Positions 14,701 to 28,800 of a stretch of 64,000 nucleotides of DNA are shown piece by piece. The position numbers and the translations under genes were made by a program. How positions within the stretch are numbered: the first letter of the stretch is position 1; each line of letters starts with the position of its first letter. The stretch comes from Sepiola atlantica (taxonomy: Eukaryota > Mollusca > Cephalopoda > Sepiida > Sepiolidae), in contig OY744546.1 of assembly GCA_963556195.1 (NCBI GenBank), forward strand, positions 69,358,803 to 69,422,802. The letters run 5' to 3'. A model generated the notes under the pieces. It did no database searches and was not told the origin of the DNA. It was given only the letters and a program-made list of their open reading frames with translations.

Positions 14701-17416
14701 TTGTAATAAAAAAAAAAAAAATATTTTAATTTTATTTAAAAATAAATCTTTAAAAAAAGGACCAATTGGGTTGATTATTTGTTAAAAAAATCGTAAAAGA
14801 ATCTATTATTATTATAGCATTTTATTAAAAATAAAAAAGTTTTGACAAACAGACGAATTCATTTGAGTATTTGATAAAAAAAAAACTTCTTACATTTTTT
14901 ATTATAAGAAAAATATTTGTAATAAAAAAAAAAAATATGGTTATGGTAAAGATTGCGTACTAATCATTAATTAGGCAGGGGCAAATCTGGGTTGTCATCG
15001 TCGTCCCGTCTGCATTGACAAAGACAAACATTAAAAAATAAATCGCCATTCAATGAAAATAGTTATCTAACTTGAAGTAACCTGGAAAAAAAAACTATTA
15101 ATGATACAAGTGAAAGAATTGTACATCCCTAAGAAAAATACATTAAATACCTACAATAACTTACAAAAAATAATCAACTACAATCAGATTTAAATACTGG
15201 GAAAACATCATTGAACATCAATGAACCAGAGGTCTGAAGAACACATTGGCCTAATGATAGAAATATAAATAGCAACAGTGATAATGACAATAGTCAAAAG
15301 AAAAACAATGTAAAGAATATAGAAAAAATCTCTTGTTTTAGTTCTTCATGTTTCTGGTTTAGCCTTTCTTCTTTTCCCATCATTTTCGGTTCTCTTTTGG
15401 ATTATTTGCAGCTTTAGCTTCTTTTTGTAGTTTATTGATTTGAGTTTCCAATCTGATTTCTCATCAAAGCTGTTAGTCCATTCTTTTGATGGGATTTTGC
15501 TTTTATTTGTTTCTATTAATGTTATTATTATTACTAGTTTAAACCCATTGCTTAAGCGGTGTTGGCACAGTTGCTGGGTATGTCAATTTCCATCTTTACC
15601 TAGCTTCTACCATCTTATAGCTAGTATGAAGAAAAATATTTATTAAATAGGAAATTTTGTTGAAAACATATGCCGCTTAATATTTGCATGAAAGAGTAAG
15701 TAACTACGATAAATGCATTTAGATATTATTTTTATAAGCAAAAACATAAGAAATTATGAATTTGAAAATAAGCAAAATACCTTTGAAACTATGTATAAGA
15801 TGCAAATATTTCGCTATTAGAAATCATTCATTTTTTTTTGTGCCGTTTATCTTGATTTTTTCGGATAACATAACATTCATCAGAGATCAAAAGTGTTTCA
15901 TAATTAATGTAAAGGTATTATTTTTTTTAATACATAATTAGTAGGAATCCTTTCTTCTCTGTGTCACCGAAAAATAAAAAAGTATTTGCACCTTATACAT
16001 GGTTTTAAACCCATTTTGCCTATTTTCAAATTTAAATTCTTAAAAGATGCTTTCGAAAGAAATTTTTCTATTTTAAATATATTAAAAATTATGTTTTTAA
16101 GCAAAAATAATTTGTTTTCAATTAATGCCGAATACCCTTTATTCTTACTTTTTTTGCGGATTATCAACAACAAAAAAATCACTTGGTTTAAAAAAAATAT
16201 ATTTATGAAATATTTTTCTATTTTTAATATATTAAAAATTGTTTTTAAGCAAAAAATAATTTTTGTTTTTAATTAATGCCAAATACCCTTTATGCTTACT
16301 TTTTTTGCAGATTATCAATAAAAAAAAAATCACTTGGTTTAAAAAAAATATTTATGTAATGTTTTTCTATTTTAAATATATTAAAAATTGTTTTTAAGCA
16401 AAAAATAATTTGTTTTTAATTAATACCAAATACCCTTTATTCTTACTTTTTTTGCGGATTATCAACAACAAAAAAATCACTTGGTTTAAAAAAAATATAT
16501 TTATGAAATATTTTTCTATTTTTAATATATTAAAAATTGTTTTTAAGCAAAAAATAATTTTTGTTTTCAATTAATGCCAAATACCCTTTATGCTTACTTT
16601 TTTTGCAGATTATCAATAAAAAAAAAATCACTTGGTTTAAAAAAAATATTTATGTAATGTTTTTCTATTTTAAATATATTAAAAATTGTTTTTAAGCAAA
16701 AAATAATTTATGTTTTTAATTAATACCAAATACCCTTTATGCTTACTTTTTTTGCAGATTATCAATAAAAAAAAATCACTTGGTTTAAAAAAAATATTTT
16801 TTGTAATGTTTTTCTGTTATTATGTTATGTTAATTTCTTTAAATTTATAAAACATCTATCCAATTAAAAAAATCATTTAGACATATGTGAGATTCGAACT
16901 CGGGTATTGACATCAAAAAACTACTGCCTCAGTAATCTGTACCTTGCCTGTTCCAATCGCACGTTTCTATTTGCGTTTAAGAACACCATAAGTTTTTAAT
17001 AGTATATAAATGATGTTGTGCGTTTAAAAATATTTATTTGGACTTTAAATTATAAACTTTTGATTAAAATCAGATAAAGTGGCTTACTTTAATTGTGCTT
17101 TCACGAACAATTGGGTTTGTGTCCACAAAACCTTGAATGACATGAGGAAAGATCTGATCATTCACTGTGTTCGTCTGCAAATGCTCCACAAAAAACTCGA
17201 TCTACAATACAAAAGCAATCAAAATAAACACAACAACATATTCTATAGAATAAAATTGCTAAAATTCAAATATGGAATCTAAAATAATTGTCAGAAAAGA
17301 TATTGGTACTTATCGGACGAGTCATCAATTGTATATAAAGATTTTTTTTAAATTAATTAATCGATTTATAAACTTATTTATTGTATACAGATTTTTGTAA
17401 TTAATTTACAAATTAA

Positions 17417-17454
<38 letters not shown>

Positions 17455-17736
17455 TTTTTGTTGTTATAATAATATAATATAATAATAATTTGCTTTGAAC
17501 TAATGCATAATACTTTTTATATCGACAAAGACGTTATTATGTTTAAATATATATATATATATATATATATACATAATTTATTTTAATTAATTAATTTATA
17601 AACCAATTTATTGTATACAGTCTTTTGTAATTAATTTACAAAACTTTTGTGCACGCAAAAAAATTAATTTCTAAATTAATTACAAAAATCTGTATACAAT
17701 AAATTGGTTTATAAATTAATTTTAAAATATATATGC

Positions 17737-17775
<39 letters not shown>

Positions 17776-19205
17776 TATAAATAAATATTAAATTATATTT
17801 TTATCTACAGACGTCGTTTCGAGCTTATTGCTCTCTTCAGTGTAGGGAACTGATAATTTCAGACAGTCATAAGGCGCGAAACCAGTTCACAGAGCCACCT
17901 TTTGGATCTGCACGCTTTCGCTCTATCCTCATGGCCATATCAAATTACCACGTGGTATAGAGAATTTAAGTTATATTTGTATCCATTACAGTGTAAACAC
18001 CAAGACAGACGAGAGAACTCAACGAAATTACTGGGAGTCTTGCTTTGTAGCTAAGTGAATCTCTGTTTTAAACATCTCCTAACAGTGCTCAACTTTAATT
18101 TTTCTTAACAGGGCTTTGAGTAAAATCTAGCGCCATCTTGAATATGTCGGGTTTAAGGTATCGATAAAGAATGTAAATAAAAAATACTTTAAAACACAAA
18201 AAAATTAGTAAAGTAACTTTTCTTGCCTTTGGTAACAGTTATTTGTTGACTACTTGTTTTGTTTTGTTTTTTCTTTTCACCCCTTTTTTTATCTGTTGAA
18301 AATTGTTTACAATCGCCGAAAAAGCAAAAAGGGGGTTTCTTCAGACTAGCTTTTATACCCTTCATCATCATCATCAACCGGTTTATTTGTTGAATCAGGC
18401 CACAATTAATCCTCTGATGAGGGTGGGGCCTGATTGTCTAGTCTCGAAATCTAAGTCTTCCTCTCCACTCCTGTCTTTGGCAAGGCTTGATGGAATCCAT
18501 ACCCATGGCCTTCTTATCACGTTTGACTACGTCCTCCCAAGTCAACTTGGGTCTGCCAATGGTGATTCCAAAATCCTAATACAAGTATGATATAAATGAC
18601 CTTGTTTCCGCTCCGAACACAACAAACATGCACGTTGAAATTTTAAATACTTACTTGTTGAAGAAGTTTTACTCGGGTCGCACGATCAGGAGACGAAAAA
18701 AGTTTCACAACACAAGGGACGATCTTTTTCTGATATTCTTCCGTATCAAGTAATTTGCCAACCTGCATTAAACAAAAACGATATATAAATCATAAGTTTG
18801 CATGTCTGTTTCGTTTTTATATAATACTAGCAGGGCTACCCGGCGTTGCTCGGGGCCATGAAAAGCAAAATAGAAAATAAGGTTAAAAAGTGTGTGTAAC
18901 ATCTTTATATTAAATCTTCTATCTATCTCTCTCAATGCGTCTATCTTTCCCCGTCCCCCAGCCCTCCTATTTCACCTCTGTCCAACCCATAATGTAAGTC
19001 ATTCAACTCTTCTTTATATAATAGATAACATTGGAAATGGCTAAAAAACAGATCCCCCCCCTCCCTGACGAAATCTGGCCCAGTAGACTCCCAAAGAATG
19101 AATAATTTATTTTAATTTTAGATATTCACCCAGGGCAACGTCGATCAAGAATATGCTAACTTTGTGGGTGTTTTTTTTTATTTAATTTTTTTTTTACTTT
19201 TAGCT

Positions 19206-19259
<54 letters not shown>

Positions 19260-22200
19260 TATATAATAGAAGAAGGTTGGTTAATGTAGGGCCCAGAGAC
19301 TTTAACAAGAACACATATAACTGTGACATCATACAAGCAAGAGAGGATACACCCTCTTTTGATATGTAAGCCCCGACGAAGGGAGACAGTAGAGGATACA
19401 AATGTCGGTGTACAGCGTGCCACTTCCTGCATCAACAGAATAATACGCTTGGATACCTCAGGCACGAGAGTGAGTGTGTGGAAGACCAAAGAAAACCTGG
19501 TTAGAGTGCGTATGAAGTAACTTTGCTACTTGCAATATGACTCGTATTAACCCTATAGATCGGACCACATGAAAAGCAGGCGTGAGACGTTACCTGGTGT
19601 TGCCCACCCCGAAGCCTGGAGACACCTGCAGCATCTTAAACACCAAAACCGGATGATGATGCTCATCATGATGATGATGCTGATGATGATGATGATGATG
19701 ATGCTGATGATGATCTCTGAATTTTCATTTTAATTTATGCTATTGCATTTTTGATTTCAACAAATTTGTGATTAATAGTAAATAAATAAAAACAATATTA
19801 ATTCAATTCTCGTAGATGTGAGAAACACACACACACTCGAAATTGGCTTATAATTTATTAATATAGTTATTTGTAGCATTTCCTACCCTTTTCTTCACAC
19901 TTACACATACATTCATCAGGGGGCGTTTCAGACCCAATTATCTCTCGTTTCGCAATGGTAGAGGGTGCTGCAATCGGCATATAAAAAGAGACTCACAAGA
20001 AAATTCTCACTCTTTCATCCTGTTTCGCTACGCACACACATTTCATGGTATGTAAGACATTTCCCTCAACTTCCAGACACACACACACACACACACACTT
20101 TTCAGACGTTATTGTATGCATTGTAAACTATGTACACATTTTTATGAACACAATCTCAAAGCGAACCCTGTCGGGTTTGTGAGGAATAAATATTTTTGCA
20201 TAAATTATCGTTTCCGTGTTGTTTCTTTGTTTCATTTGTAAATGCTTGTATTAGAATGTGTGTAGAGGAGAAACGCTGTCGAAGTTAACCCTACCCCTAA
20301 CTCCTTCAAATTTAATGGAATAATCGTCCCAGAATGTGTTTGATTCTGACAAAAATGTTGGGAAATTGTGAATTCATGTTCTTACTATTGGGTTGCCACT
20401 TATCAAGGCCAATGATAATTTATGTATCCTCCGTATAAAGTAACTAATTAATTTTGATGAATTTTGTATTGAATTATGATTTTGTGCTGACACCAAAACT
20501 GCACTAGATCCAACACTAAGACTACACTGGATATGAAATTAAAACTTCAGCTAATCTAACACTAAAACTGCACTAGATCCAACACTAAGACTACACTGGA
20601 TATGAAATTAAAACTTCAGCTAATCTAACACTAAAACTGCACTACCCTAAGTAAAAAAAAAAGTTGGTAAATTCACAAGGAAGTGCAATCGAAACACAAG
20701 TCAGGGTTTTGTTTTTGTTTTATTAAATTAAGACACCTTTTAATTTTTTTTTTTAAAAGACAAAATATTTTGAAATAATTTCATTCCATCTGCAATGAAA
20801 TATAATACAAACAGAAAAAAAGAAACAAAAAAAGAACAAGGAAAAGAAAGATGGAAAATAAAATAAAAAAACAAGCATAAATAAAAGAAAAATGAAAAAA
20901 ACAAAAAGAAGAAAGAAAACGGAAAAGAAAAAGAAAAGAAAAAAAAGAAAAAAAAGGAAAAGGATAAAAAAGAAAAGAAAAAAAAGGAAAAATAAAGAAC
21001 CGGTAAAAAAGGAAAAGGATATAAAGGAAAAAAAAGGGAAAAGAAAAGAAAACAAACAGAAACGGAAAAGAAAAAGGAAAAAAAAAGAGAGAAAAAGAAA
21101 GAAAAGAAAAGCACTTTTTTACCTTGAAGAGTGGTGCCAAAACTGCAGAACCGGCGTTACCGTATTGGAAAGCATCGAGCAACTGTGGAAGAATTTTGTG
21201 CCTGCAGAATTGCTTTGGGAAGGAATCGATGGCGGGTGTTAGGCAATTGAAGAATTTGTTTTTAGCTGCTTGATCTTGGATCTGAAGAAAGAAAAAAATT
21301 TTAAATCATGAAATAGAAAGTGACGATGCAGAGAGTTTAATTTCCCTTTGTGAACATCTCGTGGTTTTTATCTAGACCGCAGAATTGAGCATCTAGCCAT
21401 CTTGAAATCCATTCCATATCCCTGGAAGGAGTTCTCCAACAAGAAGAACAATAAAGAGAATTTAAAATTATATTTTATCTATCCTTTCAAATTATTTGAT
21501 ACAGAATGAAATTCTCAGAACTTTCGGCACCAGGTAAATCTATGCAACAGGGAACAATATCAGAAGAGGTTTCGAGACAGCTGGACGGTCGGTGTTGACC
21601 ATTGTGATAGAAAGCGACCAAATGGGATTCTCGTTTTGCCTTTGAAATGGCAAAAAATTGTGGCTTTCGGTTTGTTACCTATAGCAACAGATTTACGATT
21701 AACAATTTTATCAGGTCCGCAATTGAACCAGGTCTTGTTACTCAAAATTAAATAATAATAAATAAATATTTTCTTGCAAACTTTTACTTCAATGGAGACT
21801 TCTAGACAACAAAGATGATTTAATCTTATAATTTATTTATTCTTTCAAAATCTTTGTCACAGAATGAAATCCTTGGAACTTTTGTCACCAGTTAAATCTA
21901 TGCAGCAGTGAACGATATAAGAAGAGGGCCGGATACAGCTGGCTTCCCTTCCCAAATCGGACTGGTCGGCCTTGTTCGTAGTGATGGAAAGCAACTGTGT
22001 GGGATTTCCACTTTAAGTTGTTCATTCACGACTTTACCTGTGGCGATACATTTTAAATTAACAATTTGGTCAGGCGGCCAGATTAAAAAAATAAACATTC
22101 TCTTGCGGACAGATCTATTTATTTATTTTTTGCTTCAGTGGCAGTGGAGACTTCTGGAGTTCTTAGCACTCGTTTAGGGATTGCAGCTTAGTCAAGCAGC

Positions 22201-22836
22201 TTGAGTATCATACAATGTAGCGGCTCTATTACACTGGTGGTTGCATTGTGGCTGGCAATGAATACCCCAGCCCCCTCTCTTCAAAAAAGAAAAAAAAAAA
22301 AAAAGATTCTGGCTTTTTTTTCTGTTTATTGTTGAAATGAAAATCTTGTTAAGGAAAACAAAGCTTTTTTTTTTTTTTTTTTTTTCCTTTTGTCCGTTTC
22401 CACTTCTTTTTTTATTCATTTAACGTCGCTTTTCCCTCGTTCAGAGTTAAGACGTTATTTTTTTATATTTCGCAAACTCACTCTCCAGTTCTCAATGTCA
22501 ACTATCTCAAAATTCCACTCTGTACACTCTTATCTAACCACCTACCTCCAAGTTCTCCTTGGCCAGTCAACCTTCCTGCGATTCAAGACATCCATGCTTC
22601 TGTAATGATTTATCAATAAGGCTGAATGCTCCACACGACCATACAAGCACAACCGATTTGTCCCTAGGATAACACCTATGCTGGGCAAATGTAGCACTTA
22701 GATCTTTAATTTTAATTTCACAAAAAATTGGATTCAAAAGGAAACATTCTTCTAGAATAATTTACATGGGAATTGAGTTAAATAATTAGTAATGATGGTT
22801 TTGATAATAGTTTTTCTTTTTTTCTTCTTTTATTTT

Positions 22837-22868
<32 letters not shown>

Positions 22869-25800
22869 ACTATTTTTTTTCTTGTTTTTTTTTTCTTTTT
22901 TTTTACTTACTTGTATTTCTTCCAAGAACAGAACGGTTTTCACAAAAGTGTTGTCCATATAGCCATCTTTTGCAAGACAACTCTGCAACAGTTTGGCAGG
23001 GTTTGGTCGACTTTTCGGATTGGCGCTGACCAATTCACAATAATGTGGAACCAAAAGCTTGGGAATCTGAAAACAAGAAAAAATGATATTTTAAAGATTT
23101 GTTTTTGAGAGAGGGGGTTAGGGTTAGGGTTAAGGTTAGGGTTAAGATCTTATATTTATCTCTTTTATGAAATACCAATATTTTAATAAGACGGATAGAA
23201 TACTGTTTTGGGGTTTGGTTGTTTTGTGGCATATCAATCCTTTTTATGTCATTTAATACCGAATTCAATTATTTTGGTTTGTTTGTGTTTAATGATTTTT
23301 CAATCATTAAAAGTTTGATCATATTTTTTGCATATATATGCATATTTTTTGCATTTTGTTAATATAGATTTTATTAATTGCAATGGTTGCACTGAGGTTC
23401 ATCTTCTCCTCCAAGCAGGTACATGTGGATCAGTCTTGTGCAGCCGATACGAACAGCGGTTCATCATGTAGACAGCTTGAGTTTTGTTGGTTTGATGACA
23501 TGTAGCAGCAGTTCGTTCTCTTGCCTCTTCTTCATTGTTCTGTTGTTGTGCATGTTAACGAGTAGCAGCGGTTGTAAATAATGACAGCACAAAATCATTT
23601 GAAGTTTAACAATGATTTTGATTTTTCTTTATATACATGTATACATACATAATACCCGCCTCCAACCCATCCACATAGGGGGATGGAAGCAACTCTCCCA
23701 AAGCTCTCGTCTGCAGTTCAGTAAAAAGAGAAAGATTTCATCAGCTCATCCACTAACGACTTCCTGTTACGACGCAGTATCCTGGCACGTAACTAACTTA
23801 AATTTGACTTCTAATCAGTGGCGAGCAGCGGTCTGGTGATGCCGAGGGCCAACTCCTTGATTGTATGCCCCAAAGGCTCAAGTATAAGTCCTAGTACTGA
23901 GAAATATCATGAGAAAGGGAGATAGTTTGAATATAATTGGATGCCCCAAAGACCCAAGTATAAGTCCTAGTACTGAGAAATATCATGAGAAAGGGAGATA
24001 GTTTGAATATGATTGGGATGCCCCAAAGGCTCAAGTATAAGTCCTAGTACTGAGAAATATTATGAGAAAAGGAGATAGTTTGAAAATGATTGGATGTTTC
24101 AAAGACTCAAGTATAAGTCCTAGTACTGAGAAATATTATGAGAAAAGGAGATAGTTTGAATATGATTGGATGTCTCAAAGACTCAAGTATAAGTCCTAGT
24201 ACTGAGAAATATTATGAGAAAGGGAGATAGTTTGAATATGATCAAATGCCACCCCCCCCCTAATTTGGATGCCTGAAGCTACTGCCCTGTCAACATTCTC
24301 CGCTGCTTGCCACGGATTCTAATGGAAAATTCCGTCATTATGCTTAACTAACCTAACGTGGAATTTTCCGATTTTAACTTTATTTTTACGCAACCACATC
24401 TAAATATTCCCGCAAAACTAGTTTGTGCACCCAGACAGACAGACAGACGCCGCTCATATTATTATAGATGACTCAGATGAATACTTACTTTTCCAAGAGA
24501 TTTCAGTGATTTTCCTTGTATTAATGGACCATTAAACACTTCCCAAATGAGACAACCCAGGCCCCACATATCAGTCGCCCTGAAAACAAAATAAAGACTA
24601 GGATGCATCATTTATCAAAAAAATATAAATACAGGGATGCGAGTATTGATTTATGCTTGGCCTTTTGGCTAAGATCAAAGTGTAGTATCTGTTCCGATGG
24701 ATACTGCACCCCATAGACTGGTATTGTCTTGGCTTCCGGGGCTTGATTTACGCCGGTCTATGGGTCTGTCCTGTGCAGTTCTAGGAGGTCCACCCTCCCA
24801 GGCTTCGCCTCCCTCTTTGGGGAGGAGTAAGTTTATTGCTTACTGTCTGAGGCGCCCCTACCGGGGAATGCCGACGGGGCTGCCCAGGCAATTTTTAAAC
24901 CCCACTTTCCCAACCCGACCTTGGACTGTCCCATAGACCGGCGTAAATCAAGCCCCGAAGACCAAGACAATACCAGTCTATGGAGTGCAGTATCCATCGG
25001 AAGAGATACTACACTTTGATCTTAGCCAAAAGGACAAGTTAGCCAGATGCGAGTCGCTAATGACAAAATAATAATTTTATAACTGAGTGAACACTTGAGT
25101 TCTTTAAGATACAAATCTATATAATAACGGTGAACATACGCGTGTCCGGTCGGCTTCAAGAATCACGTATGCAAATTTATTTTTATGAGCAAAGTAAGCA
25201 GGGCTTAATCTTAATAAAAACTGATAATAATAAGACCGCAAGTTGGTAGCCCAAATCGCACCCAACAACTAGATGATTAATTTGAAGAAATAACATACAA
25301 GTAAAATATTTGAAAATATGTGGTGCGTTTGTGACGTGAAAAGAATTTTTTTTTCTTTTTCTTTTTTTTTTTTTTCAAATGAAACAGTCGTTAGAATTTA
25401 AAAAATGTGGTACGATTATGATGAGAAAAGAATGTTTTTGTTCTTTCTTCGAATGACACATAGCGGTTAGAATTAACTATGGTTTGAAAAAGAACAAAAA
25501 CAATTTTTTACGTCATAATCGCACCACATTTTTTGAATACTTACGACTATGTTTCGTTTGAAAAAAAAAGCAAAAACATTCTTTTCACGTCACAAACGCA
25601 CCACATATTTTACAATATTGTACTTTATGCTATTTCTTCAAATCGATCATCTTGAGAAAGTCTTGAAATAAAGACGATCCGTTAATGAACATATAAATAA
25701 TTTTAGGTCTTCCTTTGTCATCACGTTGGAATATTTTTCCCATAATTTTCATCATATATATATACAAGTATATAGAAGGGTTAGCACATCTTAGAAAACA

Positions 25801-28800
25801 TTCGTAAGGTTACTTGAAGAGTTTAGAATATCAAGTAATGCTATAAAACAAAAATGTATGTATTTATTTAAATACATATCTGAGACTTTCGGTGTAACAC
25901 ACCTTTTTCAAAGAATACTTTTTTTTGTTTTATCATTTTTCTGATATTAACCCCTATCGCAAAGTGAACATCCAATCTTATTGACGATTTTGGGAAAGTG
26001 AAAATCCGATGTGCAGAGACTAAGAGGGCTCCAAAAACAGGATAAGAGCCAAAACGGAAGTCAGAAGTGGCGTCACGACAGTGAGAGGCTTAGTCATTCT
26101 ATTGTTCCTGAATCTCGAACGAGGCAGTTATGAAAAGGCCCGGTCCGTGACAGTGGCGCAAATGGCCTGAATATTTTTCCACAATAATTATTTCTTCTCT
26201 CTCTTCCTCTCCCGTGCAAGAGCCACAGAATCTGTTCATCTTTTATGTTAAATAAATATTCTAAACTAAACCCTGGAGTCCATGTTACGGCTGAAAGACA
26301 AGATACACCAGCTGGCAGAGATGAAACCTGGGTGCACATCCGTGAAGGTAAGCGAATATCCAACATCTCCGATTTTGAGTATCTAACACAGGAAACGAGG
26401 GGTGTAATTTTTTTCATCATCATCATCATCATCATCATCAGTACCGCCACCATTTTGAATTTTAAAGATATAAAAAAATTGTTAAGCCAAAGAAACAAAA
26501 TAGCTATAAACTGTAAACATAGAACAAATTTCATCCTCGAATAACCACTCATATAAAAGAATTCACTTATTAAAATTTACTTAAAATCACTATAGAATAG
26601 AGAAGGAGGGTGTAAGGTTTTTTCCCTTCTTCTTCATTATTATCTTATTATTATTATTTTGTGCCAGTTTAAATTCCATGGAGTTAAAATATCCTGAGAG
26701 CTAACATAGGTATGTAATGAGAACAATATTATATAGAGATCTTTTTTTAAACTTATATAAATCAGCAAAAAGAATTACCCATATTTTAATTATCTCCCTT
26801 ACATTTTGAGCCTTTTAGGTCATTATTTAAAATTATCTCCATAATCTTCCTTGCAAGAATAATTATTTTTTAGAAAGAAACAGAAGTGAATTAGACTTTT
26901 TTTAGTTTAAAAGATGCTGCAAGGATAAAAAGGAAGAACTCACTTATCGATTTGTCAGATGCGTTGCTATTTAGGTCTAACATGGAAAATCGGATATGAT
27001 AAATTTATTATTGTGGTATTATTAGAAAAGAGAACAATTATTCCATATAGCAGTTAAGATAAAGAATTACAACCGTGGCTCAGAGAATGTAAAACAGAAT
27101 CAAAGAATATCTTAAGAGAAGCTGACCCTTTGTTTCCATTGGAACCTGACTTTTCAGGAGGATCATAAACCTTTAAGGAGGGTAAAGACTTTGTCGGCAC
27201 TGGATCTTTTGAATGATGGAGGTAGTCAACACCGCCCAGTTTCCATTCTCCTGCTTGATCCACAAATACTGACCAGATGCACACATTGTTATGACAGAAA
27301 CTGCAGTCGTTGATTAAAAATGATAATCCTTTCTGAAATAGATAAAATTCGAAACACACAATGTAATTTAGAAATTTTTGTGGTATTGTTGTCACTTGGA
27401 CATTTGTTAACGTCTATTTAACATTTTCATTCAAACTTTCAGTAAGAAATGTTAAATATGATATAAGGTCGTTTACTCACGTACAATTATTCCATGAAGA
27501 GAAAAACAAAAAAAAAACAATAAGGCTTGAAACAATTGTCAGAGAAAGAAAGAGAAGCAAAGAGACAGATACAGACATAGGTAGATAGAGAGGGGGAGAG
27601 AAAGAGAGGGTGAGACAGATACAGACATAGGTAGATAGAGAGGGGGAGAGAAAGAAAGAGAGAGTCAACAGATGACGATTAGAACGGAAGTGACAATTAT
27701 GCACAATAAAATAACAAAAACTTGTTAGTTCAACCTATTGATTGCTAAATTACTCTGTTCACATTGTATCACAATTATTCACATTAAAATAATGTTGATG
27801 AGGTAGATATATGCCATATAGTAACGAGATTGCTCCTGGAGGGTTGGGGTAGTAATTGTGACAAAAACTATGCAAGGTCAAGTTTTGCAACTTGTGGAAG
27901 AATGCGTTGATGGAATGCAAACATAATACTGTGAGATTTGAAAAATAAATAAAAGTGATTTCTAGGTTAGTTAGGTATGCGTGAACAACAAACAATTGAA
28001 TGGATACAAAAACAATTGAATAGTTAGCAATTGAAAAAAAAACGAGAGTAAATTTTGAGACTGAACAGAGAAGACGTCTTCTGTGCTGGCTCTCACTAGG
28101 GGTTGTGACTTCGAGCACCTCCCCCCACGGTGCATGAAAGAGTGTTAGAAAACATTGTAATATCAAATAAAGTGAGCAATAAAAATTCCTTTTTTGTTTT
28201 TCGAGTCTTCATTTGTAAACCCGCCTGCAAGGGAAAGATGCTTCCAAAAATGTGGGGAGAATTCTTCAACAAAAGGAGAAGAGTTTCCTACTCCATCTTA
28301 TGTAACGTGGCTCCCAGGCAATGTGTTATCAATGCTCGCTGTTGTGCTGCTTGGGGAAAGTTCAAGAAGCTGCTGATAATCCTTACATCTAGGCACATTT
28401 CTTTCAGAACTCGGGGAAAGGTCCTTCCGACCTGTGTCCAGTAAGACATCGGCCCCAAATGCTTCTGATTTGCAACGGCTTCGGCGTAATGAACATGCCA
28501 TGATTAGGTGGATGTGCAGCAGAAAACTATAGGAAAGAATATCTTCAAGCATTCTCTATCAGAAGTTTGGTATTGGTGTGATTCTAAATGTCTTGCGTGC
28601 TCGGCATCTCGGGTTGTTTGGCCATGTACAGTATGCAAACGTTTGCATCAACTCAATAACACATATGGACACCCCAGGCATGAGGGTGCATGCTAAAACA
28701 AGGAAGACCTGTCTTGAGCGCTTGCAACATGATTGGTGTCAACCCTTTGGATCGGACTGCATGCAGAATAGACGTGAAATGTTGCCTGATGCTGAGCTTC

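Larger units (their letters stand above)
13629..15013. mobile_element. Putative inverted-repeat element loaded with satellite repeats
   Basis: 52-bp inverted ends at 13629-13680 and 14962-15013, 40 of 52 matching: GCAGACGGGACGACG at the outer edge and TAATTAATGATT at the inner edge are perfect. Inside are a near-perfect hairpin (13702-13799) and five tandem 215-bp units. No ORF. No target duplication was found, so the true ends may differ. Confidence 0.65.

Noticed and set aside
16885..16965. tRNA gene on the minus strand
   Set aside because: A B-box-like GAGTTCGAATCTC is present but no acceptor stem or proper A box; at most a tRNA-derived scrap.
20740..21242. Phe-rich and Lys-rich proteins on both strands
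   Set aside because: Produced by the polypurine tract; no homology and overlapping frames are equally open.
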